From Flavobacteriales bacterium (GTDB lineage: Bacteria; Bacteroidota; Bacteroidia; Flavobacteriales_E; Vicingaceae), in contig JACJZD010000001.1 in NCBI GenBank assembly GCA_020635795.1, positions 877,001 through 941,000 on the forward strand: 64,000 nt of DNA. Reading direction: 5' to 3'. Positions 54,255-63,135 of this stretch are shown piece by piece. The stretch's first letter is position 1; each line of letters opens with the position of its first letter. Both the position numbers and the translations under genes were made by a program. The notes beneath the pieces are model-generated. The model saw only the letters and a list, made by a program, of their open reading frames with translations. It made no database searches and was not told the DNA's origin.

Positions 54255-55069
54255 TGTTTTATCGTTTTATTATTTTTTTTCTGATTTTCTAATTCCTGCT
54301 GAACATTTTTGTTGTAGGTGTTCATGGCTAAAATTGCAGCACCGAACGAAACTACATGTTGCGGACTATCAACTATTTGTATATCTTTTTTAAACTTTTC
54401 GTTTAACAAGTCTTTTAAGTATGGATGATGAGCAATTACCCCTCCAATCATAAAAGTTGGAATACCTGGGTCGAGCCTCATTTTTGCTACTTTGTTGGCT
54501 ATAGAATTGTAAATTCCACGAGAAATGTCTTCAACCGACATGCCATCAAAAATCCAATTCATGATTTCGGTTTTAGCGAATACCGTACAGAAACTGTTTA
54601 ATTCCTTGTCGTATTTGGATAACGAAGCTAAACTGCTCATTTCACTAATGTTGATGTTTGCACGTTCTGCAATTTCAGCTAAGAACGAACCAGTTCCTGC
54701 AGCACATTTATCGTTCATGTAGAAATTTTCTACGTTATTGTCTTTATCGCAACGTATTATTTTAATGTCTTCACCTCCTATATCAATAATGTTTTTTTCT
54801 CCGTCGAAGAAATGGGAAACACCAGCAGCACCACAATTTATTTCTGTTTTAACAAGATCTGTTTCAGTAAAATGTTTACGACCATACCCCTGTAGCACAA
54901 CTGTATTTTATGCTAAAATTGGTAGCGATGGTCTGCATTACGTTTTTTAAACGCTTGTTTATCGTTGTTTAAGGTTGGTAAAAAGTAACGAAACAGCGCA
55001 TTACCTTTATCATCAATTACAGTAAACTTTGCGGCAAGCAGAGCCTAAATCAATACCCAAAAAGCAATT
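54251..55069 (-). pseudogene. Third BadF/BcrA/HgdC-type ATPase, broken by frameshifts
   Basis: Read through, this is a protein of about 270 residues. The intact part from 54898 (GTG) gives 215 residues with IGGEDIKIIRCD, NDKCAAGTGSFLAEIAERA and MIGGVIAHH, the ATPase family core. The N-terminal part is found only by changing frame: NCFLGIDLGS (near 55069-55040), AAKFTVIDDKGNALFRYF, VMQTIATNFSIKYSCATG. The frames differ by one extra base each at about 55032-55040, in the T6 run at 54943-54948, and in the C4 run at 54887-54890. No start codon is obvious. The phosphate-binding motif DLGS is cut off from the rest. It may be decaying or reflect sequence errors. It differs from bcrA and bcrD. Confidence 0.75.
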
Positions 55070-55121
55070 GGTGTTTTTTTATGTGATGAGGAGTGTAGCT
55101 TTTTATTGACTAAACCTTTAT

Positions 55122-56120
55122 CTAATATTTTACGGTTAACATCGCCAGCAGCACTGCATAAGGCACTCTTGAAATAATGTTTTTGTTGGTCATGGCTTTT
55201 ACCATGTTGGTAAACGATAGGTTTAACGATGTACGGATGTAATGTTTACGACCATATTCAACGATTTTACCATTAAAGTAATCAATTTCGGTAGGGCGAT
55301 TGTTTATTAAATCGACCGCTAGAGAAGGGAAGTGGTCACCACCTTTTTTAAGGTAACGCATACACTGGCGAAGAAAATCGTCAGGAAATCGTATTTTTTC
55401 CGATTCTGCAACTTGTATTCCTTCATCAATTACTTGTTCAATCAATTCTACGGTATCTGGGTCTGCCATGGCTTCAGCCATAGTTAAACGACTTACGCCA
55501 CATAAAGCACTTAACGATGAATTTAATATCGTTTTTTCCCAAGTTCGTTTCACTAATTCAAACGAATCGATGGGCTTTGTATCTAGTCCCACAGACGTAA
55601 GTAAATGGGCTAATTCTTTAGCTTGTTCAGTTTTAGCATCGTTTACCGAACCCAAATAATTTGGTGCTGTAAAAAAGGTAACTTTTGTTACGTTTGGCGA
55701 TGTAGTGTTACCAGCAAAGTTGATAACTAATCGCAGTGTTTTTGATTCACCAAAACCTGCTGCTAAAAGCTGTTCAACATCAATACCGTTTTGTGCCGAA
55801 ACAACCGTAAGTTTTTCGGTATTTAAAATTTGAGCTTGTTTTACGGCAGCTGCAGTATGGTTCGATTTTAATGAAAAAATTAAATAATCAGCATCCCAAC
55901 CCTCAAATTCAGAAATGGATTGAAAAACCTTTTCGAATTTTGCTTTTGCTTGCATCACATTTTCCAACACCAATCCTTCCGAACTAATTTTATTGGCTTT
56001 TACTTCGTTAACCTCACACAAAGCTACCTCGCAACCAGCCTCTTGAAGTTTAACGGCAAGTATCATTCCTACTGGTCCTACACCAATAACTCCAACTTTT
56101 ATTTTAGTTTTTTTTGCCAT
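55122..56120 (-). CDS. Ketopantoate reductase family (ApbA/PanE-like) dehydrogenase
   Basis: The 332-residue protein has the Rossmann motif GVIGVGPVGMILAVKLQEAG, the SLKSNHTAAAV and VVSAQNGID strand-loops with the Asn typical of PanE, and the C-domain KTILNSSLSALCGVSRLTMAEAM with the catalytic Lys region. Known members reduce ketopantoate with NADPH. Here it sits inside the benzoyl-CoA cluster, sharing a TAATG with the secreted-protein gene before it. It may act on a 2-oxo or hydroxy acid linked to the pathway, or be unrelated. The substrate is unknown. Confidence 0.8.
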   Translation of the reverse strand: MAKKTKIKVGVIGVGPVGMILAVKLQEAGCEVALCEVNEVKANKISSEGLVLENVMQAKAKFEKVFQSISEFEGWDADYLIFSLKSNHTAAAVKQAQILNTEKLTVVSAQNGIDVEQLLAAGFGESKTLRLVINFAGNTTSPNVTKVTFFTAPNYLGSVNDAKTEQAKELAHLLTSVGLDTKPIDSFELVKRTWEKTILNSSLSALCGVSRLTMAEAMADPDTVELIEQVIDEGIQVAESEKIRFPDDFLRQCMRYLKKGGDHFPSLAVDLINNRPTEIDYFNGKIVEYGRKHYIRTSLNLSFTNMVKAMTNKNIISRVPYAVLLAMLTVKY

Positions 56121-57778
56121 TAGTTCAATATCAATTTTCTTGTTTCAACAACATTGTTGTTTGTAAGTTGTATTACATAAATTCCGTTTTCTAATCCAAA
56201 ACGATCTATCAAAATTGATTTTCCATTTAGGTTAGTGAATTCTTTTACTAATTTTCCATTAATAGAAAGTATTTTAAGCGTTGCATTAGTTAAATAATCT
56301 TTAGTAATTATCGTTGCAGTAACATTAAAAGGATTAGGATAAATATGAAATGTATTTTGTTTTTCTAACTCGGTTACAGCTGTTGTTCCCAAACCAAATT
56401 TTGTCCAATACACATCATAAGAACCAGTATTGGTTAAAGTAACAGTGTTAAAAGTCATGTTAACACCTTCAAAATAACCGGTTAGATAGATATTACCATT
56501 ATTATCAGCACATATCCCATTTCCATAACCACCAGAAGCTGCGGCTCCTCTAAACGAATAAGCATTTTGGATAACTCCTGATGAGTTGTATTTTGCCAAG
56601 AAAATATTATCTCCAGCAGCAGTACTAGTTAAAATAATACCTCCAAAATTTACTGATGGAGATGTGTACCATCCAGAAATGTAAACATTGTTTAAATTAT
56701 CGGTAGTGATGCAGTACGCTTCATTACCCTCTGGTCCAGATGTTGGATTTACTACCCATTGTTCAACTCCGTTAGAAGAATATTTTGCAACAAATACATT
56801 ATCGTAGCTTGGATTTGAATTTCCAATAACATTCGCAATAGTCATAGAAGTTCCATCAAAACATCCAGTAATATAAACGTCATTATTGTTATCGGTTGAA
56901 ATACTATTTCCCCAAACACCACCATTTACTGATGATGCAGATTTTGACCAAATAGCTGTTCCGCTTGCGTCATATTTAGCAACAAAAAGGTAATCGTCGC
57001 CAAATGAGCCATTGGTAAGAGGTGTGTTTGAACCAAAGGCTATTGTTGGACTATCAAAAAACCCAGTAATGTAAGATTCTCCATTAGCTATTGTTTTTAT
57101 TGAAGTTGCTCTATCTGAACCCGAACCTCCAATTCCTTTTGCCCATAAATTAGTCCCTGATGAATTAAATTTAGCAATAAATAAATCTACTGCACCATTA
57201 TTTAATATTGTGGTACTTCCAAAATTTATACCTCCCCAAGTATGACCAGTTAGATAAACATTATTGTTTTGATCGATACTTAATCCCGTACTTTGGTCTT
57301 CATCAACTCCACCAAAACCTTTTCCCCATTGCTCAACCCCTGATGTATTGTATTTTAACAGAATTAAATCGGAATATCCATTGTTATTAATTGGGGAACC
57401 ATTAAATGTTACAGATGTACTGTTAAAATGACCAGCAACATAAACAACACCAGTATTTTTCTCAACAGTAATGGCAGTACTGTATTCATCACTAAATCCA
57501 CCCACATTTTTAGCCCAAAGACAATTTCCGTTTAAATCGAATTTAGCAACAAAAATGTCAGATGTTCCGGGGGAGGTGTTGTTAATGGTTTGTGTTCCAA
57601 AAGTTAACGTAGCACTTTCGAAAGAACCCGTAATGTATGTATAACCATTATTATCTACAACAATAGCATTACCTTCATCTAAACCTGTTCCGGTAGCACT
57701 TTTAGCCCAAGAGATGGTTTGAGAAAAACCACTGAAGGAAAATAAAAATGAGATTAATATGACAATATTTTTTTTCAT
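56120..57778 (-). CDS. Secreted SBBP-repeat beta-propeller protein with T9SS sorting domain
   Basis: The 552-residue protein has a signal peptide (ending SGFSQ), then about nine repeats of the form WAKSxGGxxxDxxxxIxxDxxGNxYxTGxF, each near 50 residues (about 22-465). This is the SBBP propeller layout. The last 75 residues are a type IX sorting domain beginning HIYPNPFN and ending TRKLILN. It should be moved across the outer membrane and attached to the surface or released. It is joined by TAATG overlaps to bcrC before it and the PanE-like gene after it. No link to aromatic degradation is evident. Confidence 0.88.
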   Translation of the reverse strand: MKKNIVILISFLFSFSGFSQTISWAKSATGTGLDEGNAIVVDNNGYTYITGSFESATLTFGTQTINNTSPGTSDIFVAKFDLNGNCLWAKNVGGFSDEYSTAITVEKNTGVVYVAGHFNSTSVTFNGSPINNNGYSDLILLKYNTSGVEQWGKGFGGVDEDQSTGLSIDQNNNVYLTGHTWGGINFGSTTILNNGAVDLFIAKFNSSGTNLWAKGIGGSGSDRATSIKTIANGESYITGFFDSPTIAFGSNTPLTNGSFGDDYLFVAKYDASGTAIWSKSASSVNGGVWGNSISTDNNNDVYITGCFDGTSMTIANVIGNSNPSYDNVFVAKYSSNGVEQWVVNPTSGPEGNEAYCITTDNLNNVYISGWYTSPSVNFGGIILTSTAAGDNIFLAKYNSSGVIQNAYSFRGAAASGGYGNGICADNNGNIYLTGYFEGVNMTFNTVTLTNTGSYDVYWTKFGLGTTAVTELEKQNTFHIYPNPFNVTATIITKDYLTNATLKILSINGKLVKEFTNLNGKSILIDRFGLENGIYVIQLTNNNVVETRKLILN

Positions 57779-58992
57779 TAAAACACTTTTTGTTCTTCCA
57801 ATTGCTCTAAAAATGTTTCTACCTTAGTAATGCTTTGCCCTTCGGAGAAAAATCTTAAATCACACAAATCGCCTTCGATGATTAATGACCTTACTCCTGT
57901 TGTTTTTTGTAGTCGTTGAGGCATACCAAATTTGGCATTCGAATTGTTAAAACATGTTTTGGTATCGTGATAAACTATTCCATCAATTTTGTATTCCTTA
58001 AACCAATCGGTAAGCATTTTCATTTTGGCTTTTTCACTTCTGTTGATGAAAATTTCGGTATAAGCTCTAGCTGTTGAATTCCATGGGTCGTTTTCATCGA
58101 ATTTATCAAAAACCCAACTGCTACAATAAGTAGATGCCACAACTGCTGCACCATTTGAGGTGAATAAATCACTCATCATACGTAACTTACCCCAAATAGG
58201 CATTCCTTCCCAAAAAATTCTAGTTCTAGCTTTTGGTAAAAAGCCGATGTTGTTTTTTACATTTTCTTCTAATTCAGCTAAAAGGGTAGTGTAATAATCT
58301 TTTGCAACTTGAGTTCCACGCAACACTACTATTGGTCCCATGTGAATGGTTCCATCAAAAAAACTCAATGGAGCATTCATTGCTGTTGATGTTTTTAATA
58401 CTTTTTGCCATAATAAAGTGGCTTCTTTACTTAGTCGTACTGTTTCTTTAAAACGATCTAAATCAAATTTATTGCCGCTAACTTGCTCACAAACAGGAAT
58501 CATTTGTTTGAATTGTTTAACCACTAATTCAACAATTTCATCGGTTACTTCATCAACATGTCGAGGCGGTTGAATACCAACTATAGGACAGTTAAATTCA
58601 TCAGCAAAAAAAGTAAACCAATCTTGCACCTCGCGGCATTGGTTGGTATTGTATGCTATGATATCTGGTTTTGGATGACCACTTAAACCATAATGTGTTT
58701 GAAGTGGAGTTTCTTTTTTTAGATAAGAACCTATATCAGCAGTAGTATAGGAGCAAACATGACCAGAATATCCGCATTTAATTGCTTCTGGAATATAATC
58801 CATTGCAGTTCGAGTAGCTCCTAATAAAGCACCATGATTTTCGGGGAAATATACCTCAAAACCAAATGAACGAAGCAATTCAGCAGGGCCAACACTTGTA
58901 CACCAAGCAATTTTCTTTTTGCCAGTTTCTAATGAGCTAAAATAATTGCCCATTATCTCTTTCATTTTATCTGTTGATTTTATTTTGTACAT
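57778..58992 (-). CDS. bcrC: Benzoyl-CoA reductase, subunit C (BcrC/BzdN/BadD)
   Basis: The 404-residue protein belongs to the HgdB-like family that binds [4Fe-4S] clusters and benzoyl-CoA. Key stretches are KIAWCTSVGPAELLRSFGFEV, YFPENHGALLGATRTAMD, NTNQCREVQDWF, FFDGTIHMGPIVVLRGTQ, FWEGMPIWGKLRMMSDLF, VASTYCSSW and HDTKTCFNNSNAKFGMP. These fit the BcrC type rather than BcrB. Together with BcrB it forms the catalytic pair. The gene is separated from bcrBAD by the ligase, whose end it overlaps by 13 bases, and its stop overlaps the next start. Confidence 0.92.
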   Translation of the reverse strand: MYKIKSTDKMKEIMGNYFSSLETGKKKIAWCTSVGPAELLRSFGFEVYFPENHGALLGATRTAMDYIPEAIKCGYSGHVCSYTTADIGSYLKKETPLQTHYGLSGHPKPDIIAYNTNQCREVQDWFTFFADEFNCPIVGIQPPRHVDEVTDEIVELVVKQFKQMIPVCEQVSGNKFDLDRFKETVRLSKEATLLWQKVLKTSTAMNAPLSFFDGTIHMGPIVVLRGTQVAKDYYTTLLAELEENVKNNIGFLPKARTRIFWEGMPIWGKLRMMSDLFTSNGAAVVASTYCSSWVFDKFDENDPWNSTARAYTEIFINRSEKAKMKMLTDWFKEYKIDGIVYHDTKTCFNNSNAKFGMPQRLQKTTGVRSLIIEGDLCDLRFFSEGQSITKVETFLEQLEEQKVF

Positions 58993-60725
58993 TTTGAATT
59001 CAGTTTATTAGGTTCTAAATCAATGATATAAACTTCTTCTTCTACAGGAACATTATCGCCATACATGTTGAATAGATGTGCTTTGTATTTTTCTACCACG
59101 TTTTTTGGTGCAACTTTCATCGATGGTGTTAGTGTGTTGTTGTCTAACGACAATTCATCAAGAATAATAGCTGCCGATTTTACTTTTGCGAATTTTTGAC
59201 CAATACTTTCGTTAGCCTGATGTAAACAACCTGTTAAACATTTGCCTAATTCGTTTAAACTTCTTGGGCAAAAACAACCATCTTCGGGAGATAATTCATA
59301 ATCCGGTTTTTCTAGTAGTCGTTTATTTGGGAAGATTAATGCTACAGGATGTTCTTCGCCACTACCCGAAACCACAGCGTATTGAACGTAATGGCATTTT
59401 AATTCAATGGCTTTTTCTAAATCTGTAGGAATTACTTTTTCGCCGTTTGAAAGTTTAAAAATGCGGTCTTTTCGAGAAATTAATTTTAATCCATTATCGG
59501 TTATTGCTCCAACATCACCAGTTCTGTACCAACCATCTTCAGTAAATACATCTTTATTGGCTTCATCGTTATGGTAGTATTCCACCATAATATTTGGACC
59601 TTTTACTTGAATTTCGTCATCGTCAGCAATTCTTATACTTACACCAGGAATTGGTTTTCCAACAACGCCAGTTTCTCTTTTCAACGAAGGATCGGTTAAA
59701 GTACAACAAGGTGAAGTTTCTGTTAAACCCCAACCTTCAACTACTTTAATACCGCGTTTTTCAAATTCGTTAGAGAGTTTTTCGGGTAGGGCAGCAGCAG
59801 CAGTAAAAATGAATTTTAACCCTGAATTAAAGAAAATATTTTCTGCTTCTTTGCTTTCTCGAGTTAAGTCGTAAAGCGATTGATATACTTTTGGAACACT
59901 AAAAAAAATAGTTGGTTTTACCAATTTCCAATTTTCAAAAATGGTATTGGCATCTCTACCATAGCTACTTTCTAACGAGAATGTTGCTCCATTATACAAT
60001 GCTGTAAATAATTCGAAAATACCACCAAAACTATGGTGCCAAGGTAAATAAGCTAAAAATCGGTCGTGTTCAGTAACATCCCAAACTATAGATAATGCCG
60101 CTTGCTGCGACAAAATATTTTTATGCATTAACTGAACACATTTTGGAATACCCATCGTACCAGAAGTGTACATGTTTAGGCAAATGCTGTCGGGTTTTAT
60201 TTCTGTATCAAATACTGAGGTGTTTTCTGGTCGTTGAACCAGTAAATCTTCGTAATAGTTTAAATCTGGAAAACGAACATCGGTAACTTTGCTGAATGAA
60301 TATATTTTTTTGAGGGTTAAATCTGTACCCAAGTTAGAAAGTTGAGCATCGCCTTGTACAGCCAACCAAGAGGCATCAGAATGGTTGATTAATAATTCAG
60401 CAGTATCTTTTTTAAAGTTGGCAAAAATAGGAACAACTATACCTCCGTAAGCCATTACTGCCAATTCGAGCTGTAGCATTTCTAAACAATTTCGAGAAAA
60501 AATAACAATTTTTTCGCCTTTATTAAAACCTTGTTGCTGTAGATTGTAAGCTATGTTTTGAATGTTATTGTAAAAATCTTTCCACGAAATACCTTCGAAG
60601 TTACCTTCTTTATTTTTTTCTTGATAAACGATGTTGTTCTCAAACCGTTTAACATTTTGGTTTAATAAAGTAGCAATATTAGGAAGTACTTCACCAAGCT
60701 TATGTTCAGAATCTAATTGTTTCAT
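58980..60725 (-). CDS. AMP-forming acyl-CoA/aryl-CoA ligase with a Cys cluster
   Basis: The 581-residue adenylating enzyme carries YTSGTMGIPK (186-195), YLPWHHSFGG, GWGLTETSP (331-339), and GWYRTGDVG (398-406). The C-terminal catalytic Lys is likely in LTPSMKVAPKN near residue 537. It joins a carboxylic acid to CoA with ATP. Its place between bcrD and bcrC points to benzoate or another aromatic acid, but the core looks more like long-chain ligases than known benzoate-CoA ligases. Near residues 484-500 it has GCFCPRSLNELGKCLTGC, a C-x-C-x9-C-x3-C set I do not know from this family. It overlaps bcrC by 13 bases. Confidence 0.88.
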   Translation of the reverse strand: MKQLDSEHKLGEVLPNIATLLNQNVKRFENNIVYQEKNKEGNFEGISWKDFYNNIQNIAYNLQQQGFNKGEKIVIFSRNCLEMLQLELAVMAYGGIVVPIFANFKKDTAELLINHSDASWLAVQGDAQLSNLGTDLTLKKIYSFSKVTDVRFPDLNYYEDLLVQRPENTSVFDTEIKPDSICLNMYTSGTMGIPKCVQLMHKNILSQQAALSIVWDVTEHDRFLAYLPWHHSFGGIFELFTALYNGATFSLESSYGRDANTIFENWKLVKPTIFFSVPKVYQSLYDLTRESKEAENIFFNSGLKFIFTAAAALPEKLSNEFEKRGIKVVEGWGLTETSPCCTLTDPSLKRETGVVGKPIPGVSIRIADDDEIQVKGPNIMVEYYHNDEANKDVFTEDGWYRTGDVGAITDNGLKLISRKDRIFKLSNGEKVIPTDLEKAIELKCHYVQYAVVSGSGEEHPVALIFPNKRLLEKPDYELSPEDGCFCPRSLNELGKCLTGCLHQANESIGQKFAKVKSAAIILDELSLDNNTLTPSMKVAPKNVVEKYKAHLFNMYGDNVPVEEEVYIIDLEPNKLNSKCTK

Positions 60726-60784
60726 GTTTCAATTATTCAAGAATTTATGCTAAACGCTTAAGAATTATAGTCATTAATCATGTT

Positions 60785-61642
60785 TTAAGCTACCACAGCA
60801 GCTTCCTTTTCCTTTAATTTATAATATCTGAAACCACCCCAAAGTGCTGCTCCAATAGCACCTGAATAAATAGCATCAGGATGAGCGACAAATTCAAACG
60901 ATTTTTTCTTGTTTTCAGACGACAATTCTTCTATGGCTTGAATCATACCCACATTCATACCCATACCACCAACTAAAGCAATAGGTGATTCGGCATTTAG
61001 TGAGCCTAATAGTTTAACTACTCGTTGCGCAATAGAAATGTTAATTCCTTTTACAATGTTTGGTGTAGATAGTCCTTTAGAAACAAGATTAATAACATCC
61101 GTTTCGGCTAACACAGCGCAAATGCCTGAAGGAACTTCTGGATTGTCAGCTTTTAACGAAATTTCACCAACTTCTTCGATTGCTAAACCTAAGTAACGAG
61201 AGATGTTTTCAATAAACTGACCAGATCCTGAGGCACATTGTCCAGTCATTTTGTAATCCAATACTTTTCCTCGGTTATCAATTTTAATGGCTCTAACATA
61301 CAATCCACCCATGTCCACAACAGTTTTTGCGTTGGGAGCAAAGAAAATACCTCCACGAGCATGAGATGTCATACTGTAAAAGTGACCTGTTTTTTTCTCA
61401 ACCATTTCACCTTCACCTGTAGATGCTAAATAAGCAATATCATTATCGTAGTTTAAGTTGTTTCTTTCCAAAATCATGTCAACGGCATCAACCACCACAT
61501 CCTTTGGATTACGTTTTCTAATTTTTTCAGTTTGTTTGTCAATCAATTTATGATCGCCAGTTTGTTTGTCGTACTCCATTAAAACGGCTTTAACATAGCT
61601 TCCGCCAACGTCAACTCCCATGGTATATATTGTATTTTTCAT
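60785..61642 (-). CDS. bcrD: Benzoyl-CoA reductase, ATPase subunit D
   Basis: The 285-residue protein has the ATPase motif MGVDVGGSYVKAVL at residues 8-21, VVDMGGLYVRAIKID near 108, GQCASGSGQFIENISRYLG near 135 and ALVGGMGMNVGMIQAI near 245. This is the BcrD/BadG form of the BcrAD ATPase pair; length equals Thauera BcrD within a few residues. ATP hydrolysis by A and D drives electrons to the B-C pair. It lies 29 bases after bcrA. Confidence 0.92.
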   Translation of the reverse strand: MKNTIYTMGVDVGGSYVKAVLMEYDKQTGDHKLIDKQTEKIRKRNPKDVVVDAVDMILERNNLNYDNDIAYLASTGEGEMVEKKTGHFYSMTSHARGGIFFAPNAKTVVDMGGLYVRAIKIDNRGKVLDYKMTGQCASGSGQFIENISRYLGLAIEEVGEISLKADNPEVPSGICAVLAETDVINLVSKGLSTPNIVKGINISIAQRVVKLLGSLNAESPIALVGGMGMNVGMIQAIEELSSENKKKSFEFVAHPDAIYSGAIGAALWGGFRYYKLKEKEAAVVA

Positions 61643-61671
61643 ATCGTTAGATGTTTAAAGATTAGTAAAAC

Positions 61672-63087
61672 TTATTCAGCTGTTTCTTTTTTCTCTTTAG
61701 CAGTAGGTAAATCAGCACTAATGTTTCTTCTTGCAAACATTGCTCCTCCTAATGCTCCCATAAAGATGGAATCAGTATGTATGTTCATAGTTACTTCTCC
61801 ATAAGAATCGGTAACCATTTGTTTAACATATTTTAAAACGGCTTCATTTCTGGCAACACCACCAGTAAATGTAAACTCGTTTCTAACTCCTCCAGAACGA
61901 GCAATTAATGACATGGCACGTTGTACAATAGCTTTGTGTAATCCAGCTAAAATATTTGGACGCTCTTCGCCATTGTGTAACAATTCTTTTACCTCTGCAC
62001 CAGCAAATACGGTACAAGTTGAACAAATGGTGGTTTCTTTTGTTGCTTTGTTTGCTTCTGGTCCGAGTTCGTTTAACGATAATCCAAATTCATCAGCAAT
62101 GTAGCCTAAATATCTACCACAACCAGCAGCACATCTATCGTTCATGTGGAAACTGGTAACCAACCCGTGGCTATCTACTTGAATAGCTTTGGTATCTTGT
62201 CCTCCAATATCTAAAACTGTTCTAGTATTAGGGAAAACAGCATGAGCACCAAAAGCATGGCATAAAATTTCTGATTTAATACAATCTTCAGGGAAAGGTA
62301 AAAGAGCTCTACCATAACCTGTACCAACCATTTTAGCAATGTGAATTTCCTCATCAGCGATATCGTTAATGTGGTCACGTAAAGTAAACTCTACATTTTT
62401 GTAGTTGTTTTTAACTGCGTTTAATTCGGCATAATACCAGTCTTCGTTGCTACCATCTTCTTGTTGGTCGGCTAAACCTTTGTATTTTTCGTCCAAAATT
62501 TTCATGGCTTCCAACACCAATTCTTTAAAATTGTATTGAACCATTTCGTTTTCTATAGGTGTAATGCTTTTATCAAAAGCCAACATTAATGGCTCGTAAA
62601 ATTCTGCACCTTTTTTCTCTACTTCAACATTGTATTTTTCACTTACAATGTCTCTAAAAAATTGATTTTTTGAACCCAAATTTTCGTTGATAAATTCGTG
62701 ATGAATTTGTGGACGAATGGTTTCAAGAATTTCTTTTAGTTTTTCTGAAATTTGGTTTTTATTCTCGTACGAAAATTCATTTACGGTTTTGTTTAGCATT
62801 TTTTCTAAACTTTCCATACGTCGTCTAAACTGTCCGTATTGAAATACGCTACGTAAATCCTGCATGTATTTTTTAAATTCAGGCTTGGTTACATCTTCTC
62901 CAATTTTACGTTGTAATAAGTTAAAACGAGCATCATAGATGGCTTCTTCACGTGCAATATCTGCAGCAACTTTATAGTTAGCTCTTGTGTTAGTTATCCC
63001 TCTTCCAACAATTTCATCTTTTTCGTTAATGATAACTGCTTTTGAAGTGGTTGAGCCTAAATCGATTCCTAAATAGTATTTTTTCAT
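61672..63087 (-). CDS. bcrA: Benzoyl-CoA reductase, ATPase subunit A
   Basis: The 471-residue protein starts with LGIDLGSTTSKAVI, then has the long insertion (about 50-250) typical of BcrA, and continues with VLDIGGQDTKAIQVD, FHMNDRCAAGCGRYLGYIADE (Cys319 and Cys323, which should ligate the bridging [4Fe-4S] cluster) and FTGGVARNEAVLKYV. It is about 30 residues longer than Thauera BcrA; the extra length is in the insertion. It forms the ATP-driven electron activator with BcrD. It lies 48 bases after bcrB. Confidence 0.93.
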   Translation of the reverse strand: MKKYYLGIDLGSTTSKAVIINEKDEIVGRGITNTRANYKVAADIAREEAIYDARFNLLQRKIGEDVTKPEFKKYMQDLRSVFQYGQFRRRMESLEKMLNKTVNEFSYENKNQISEKLKEILETIRPQIHHEFINENLGSKNQFFRDIVSEKYNVEVEKKGAEFYEPLMLAFDKSITPIENEMVQYNFKELVLEAMKILDEKYKGLADQQEDGSNEDWYYAELNAVKNNYKNVEFTLRDHINDIADEEIHIAKMVGTGYGRALLPFPEDCIKSEILCHAFGAHAVFPNTRTVLDIGGQDTKAIQVDSHGLVTSFHMNDRCAAGCGRYLGYIADEFGLSLNELGPEANKATKETTICSTCTVFAGAEVKELLHNGEERPNILAGLHKAIVQRAMSLIARSGGVRNEFTFTGGVARNEAVLKYVKQMVTDSYGEVTMNIHTDSIFMGALGGAMFARRNISADLPTAKEKKETAE

Positions 63088-63135
63088 TTTTTAAGAGTTT
63101 AATCGTGGTTAAACGATGTTTTCAACTGTGGTTAT

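Noticed and set aside
54887..55040. Programmed frameshifting in the third ATPase gene
   Set aside because: Three separate shifts of the same kind within about 150 bases, and no clear start codon, fit decay or sequence error better than recoding.
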